From contig JAGWXQ010000109.1 of assembly GCA_018969805.1 (NCBI GenBank), positions 1 to 5,269 of the forward strand: a stretch of 5,269 bases of DNA, written 5' to 3'. Below, one piece after another: positions 5,140 to 5,269 of the stretch. Below the pieces are notes generated by a model. That model was given only the letters and a program-made list of their open reading frames with translations. It ran no database searches and was not told the origin of the DNA. The translations under genes and the position numbers were made by a program. This DNA is from Paenibacillaceae bacterium. Lineage in GTDB: Bacteria; Bacillota; Bacilli; Paenibacillales; YIM-B00363. Every line of letters starts with the position of its first letter. Position 1 is the first letter of the stretch.

Positions 5140-5200
5140 CGGTATGCTCCGCACGATGCATGGTGTATGGTTCGTTGCTTCGTGCGCGGTACGCGGGGTT

Positions 5201-5269
5201 GCACGTATTCGTATTTCCAACCATCGATCCGTTTCACAGAACCGCCTTTTGTTTTTTCGGCGCATACAG
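5201..5269 (-). repeat. Intergenic repeat, copy C (inverted, cut by window end)
   Basis: Read on the minus strand this matches the right-hand two thirds of the 105-bp repeat. Over 5210-5269 it agrees with copy A (949-1008) at 49 of 60 positions without gaps. It shares the 13-mer CCATCGATCCGTT (5221-5233) exactly with copy B. The terminal inverted-repeat end (5201-5210) is degenerate, with about half of its positions matching. Its orientation is opposite to A and B; the remaining 36 bp, including the most conserved end, should lie beyond the window. Confidence 0.75.

Noticed and set aside
5144..5269. Open plus frame of 42 codons running off the window end after the extended -10
   Set aside because: Most of it lies in repeat copy C, whose frames stay open in all copies, and no ribosome binding site precedes it.

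Overview
The window looks like the chromosome of an endospore-forming, low-to-mid GC Bacillota (Bacilli). A bacilliredoxin of the BrxA/YphP type (a partner of bacillithiol), a CpsB/YwqE-type PHP phosphatase, a BclA-like collagen protein with the C-terminal domain common in spore-surface glycoproteins, and AGGAGG-type ribosome binding sites all point that way. An Alicyclobacillaceae-like organism would fit, but that is only a guess. No rRNA, tRNA, CRISPR array or transposase gene is visible.

Layout. 1-843: the 3' part of a collagen-like gene, with 46 uninterrupted Gly-X-Y triplets followed by a BclA-type C-terminal domain and a textbook intrinsic terminator. 844-1048: terminator, a likely sigma-A promoter and copy A of a 105-bp intergenic repeat. 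1049-1483: brxA (+). 1484-1567: convergent gap with a strong palindrome. 1568-2272: ywqE-like phosphatase (-), with a probable GTG start. 2273-2655: a gene-poor stretch with repeat copy B, a weak promoter candidate and a 31-codon ORF whose stop overlaps the next start. 2656-3633: a C5-cytosine methyltransferase closely resembling M.HaeIII (GGCC), with no restriction gene beside it. 3634-3775: AT-rich spacer with nothing convincing. 3776-4996: a tight nadE-acpS operon (NAD synthetase, holo-ACP synthase). 4996-5269: a doubtful small ORF coupled to acpS, a stem-loop, an extended -10 promoter, and repeat copy C in inverted orientation, cut by the window end.

The main find is the repeat. Copies A and B are both exactly 105 bp, align without gaps at 78/105 identity, and have imperfect 10-bp inverted ends. 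Copy C lies inverted and matches copy A at 49 of 60 positions. Differences between A and B show no codon periodicity, so this looks like a non-coding, MITE-like or structured-RNA family.

The second signal is the methyltransferase. Outside the collagen tract GGCC occurs only three times in about 4.85 kb, where roughly 15 are expected, while the collagen tract alone carries eight. The genes are otherwise ordinary housekeeping functions (redox repair, signalling, NAD and ACP maturation) with one probable horizontally acquired methyltransferase among them.
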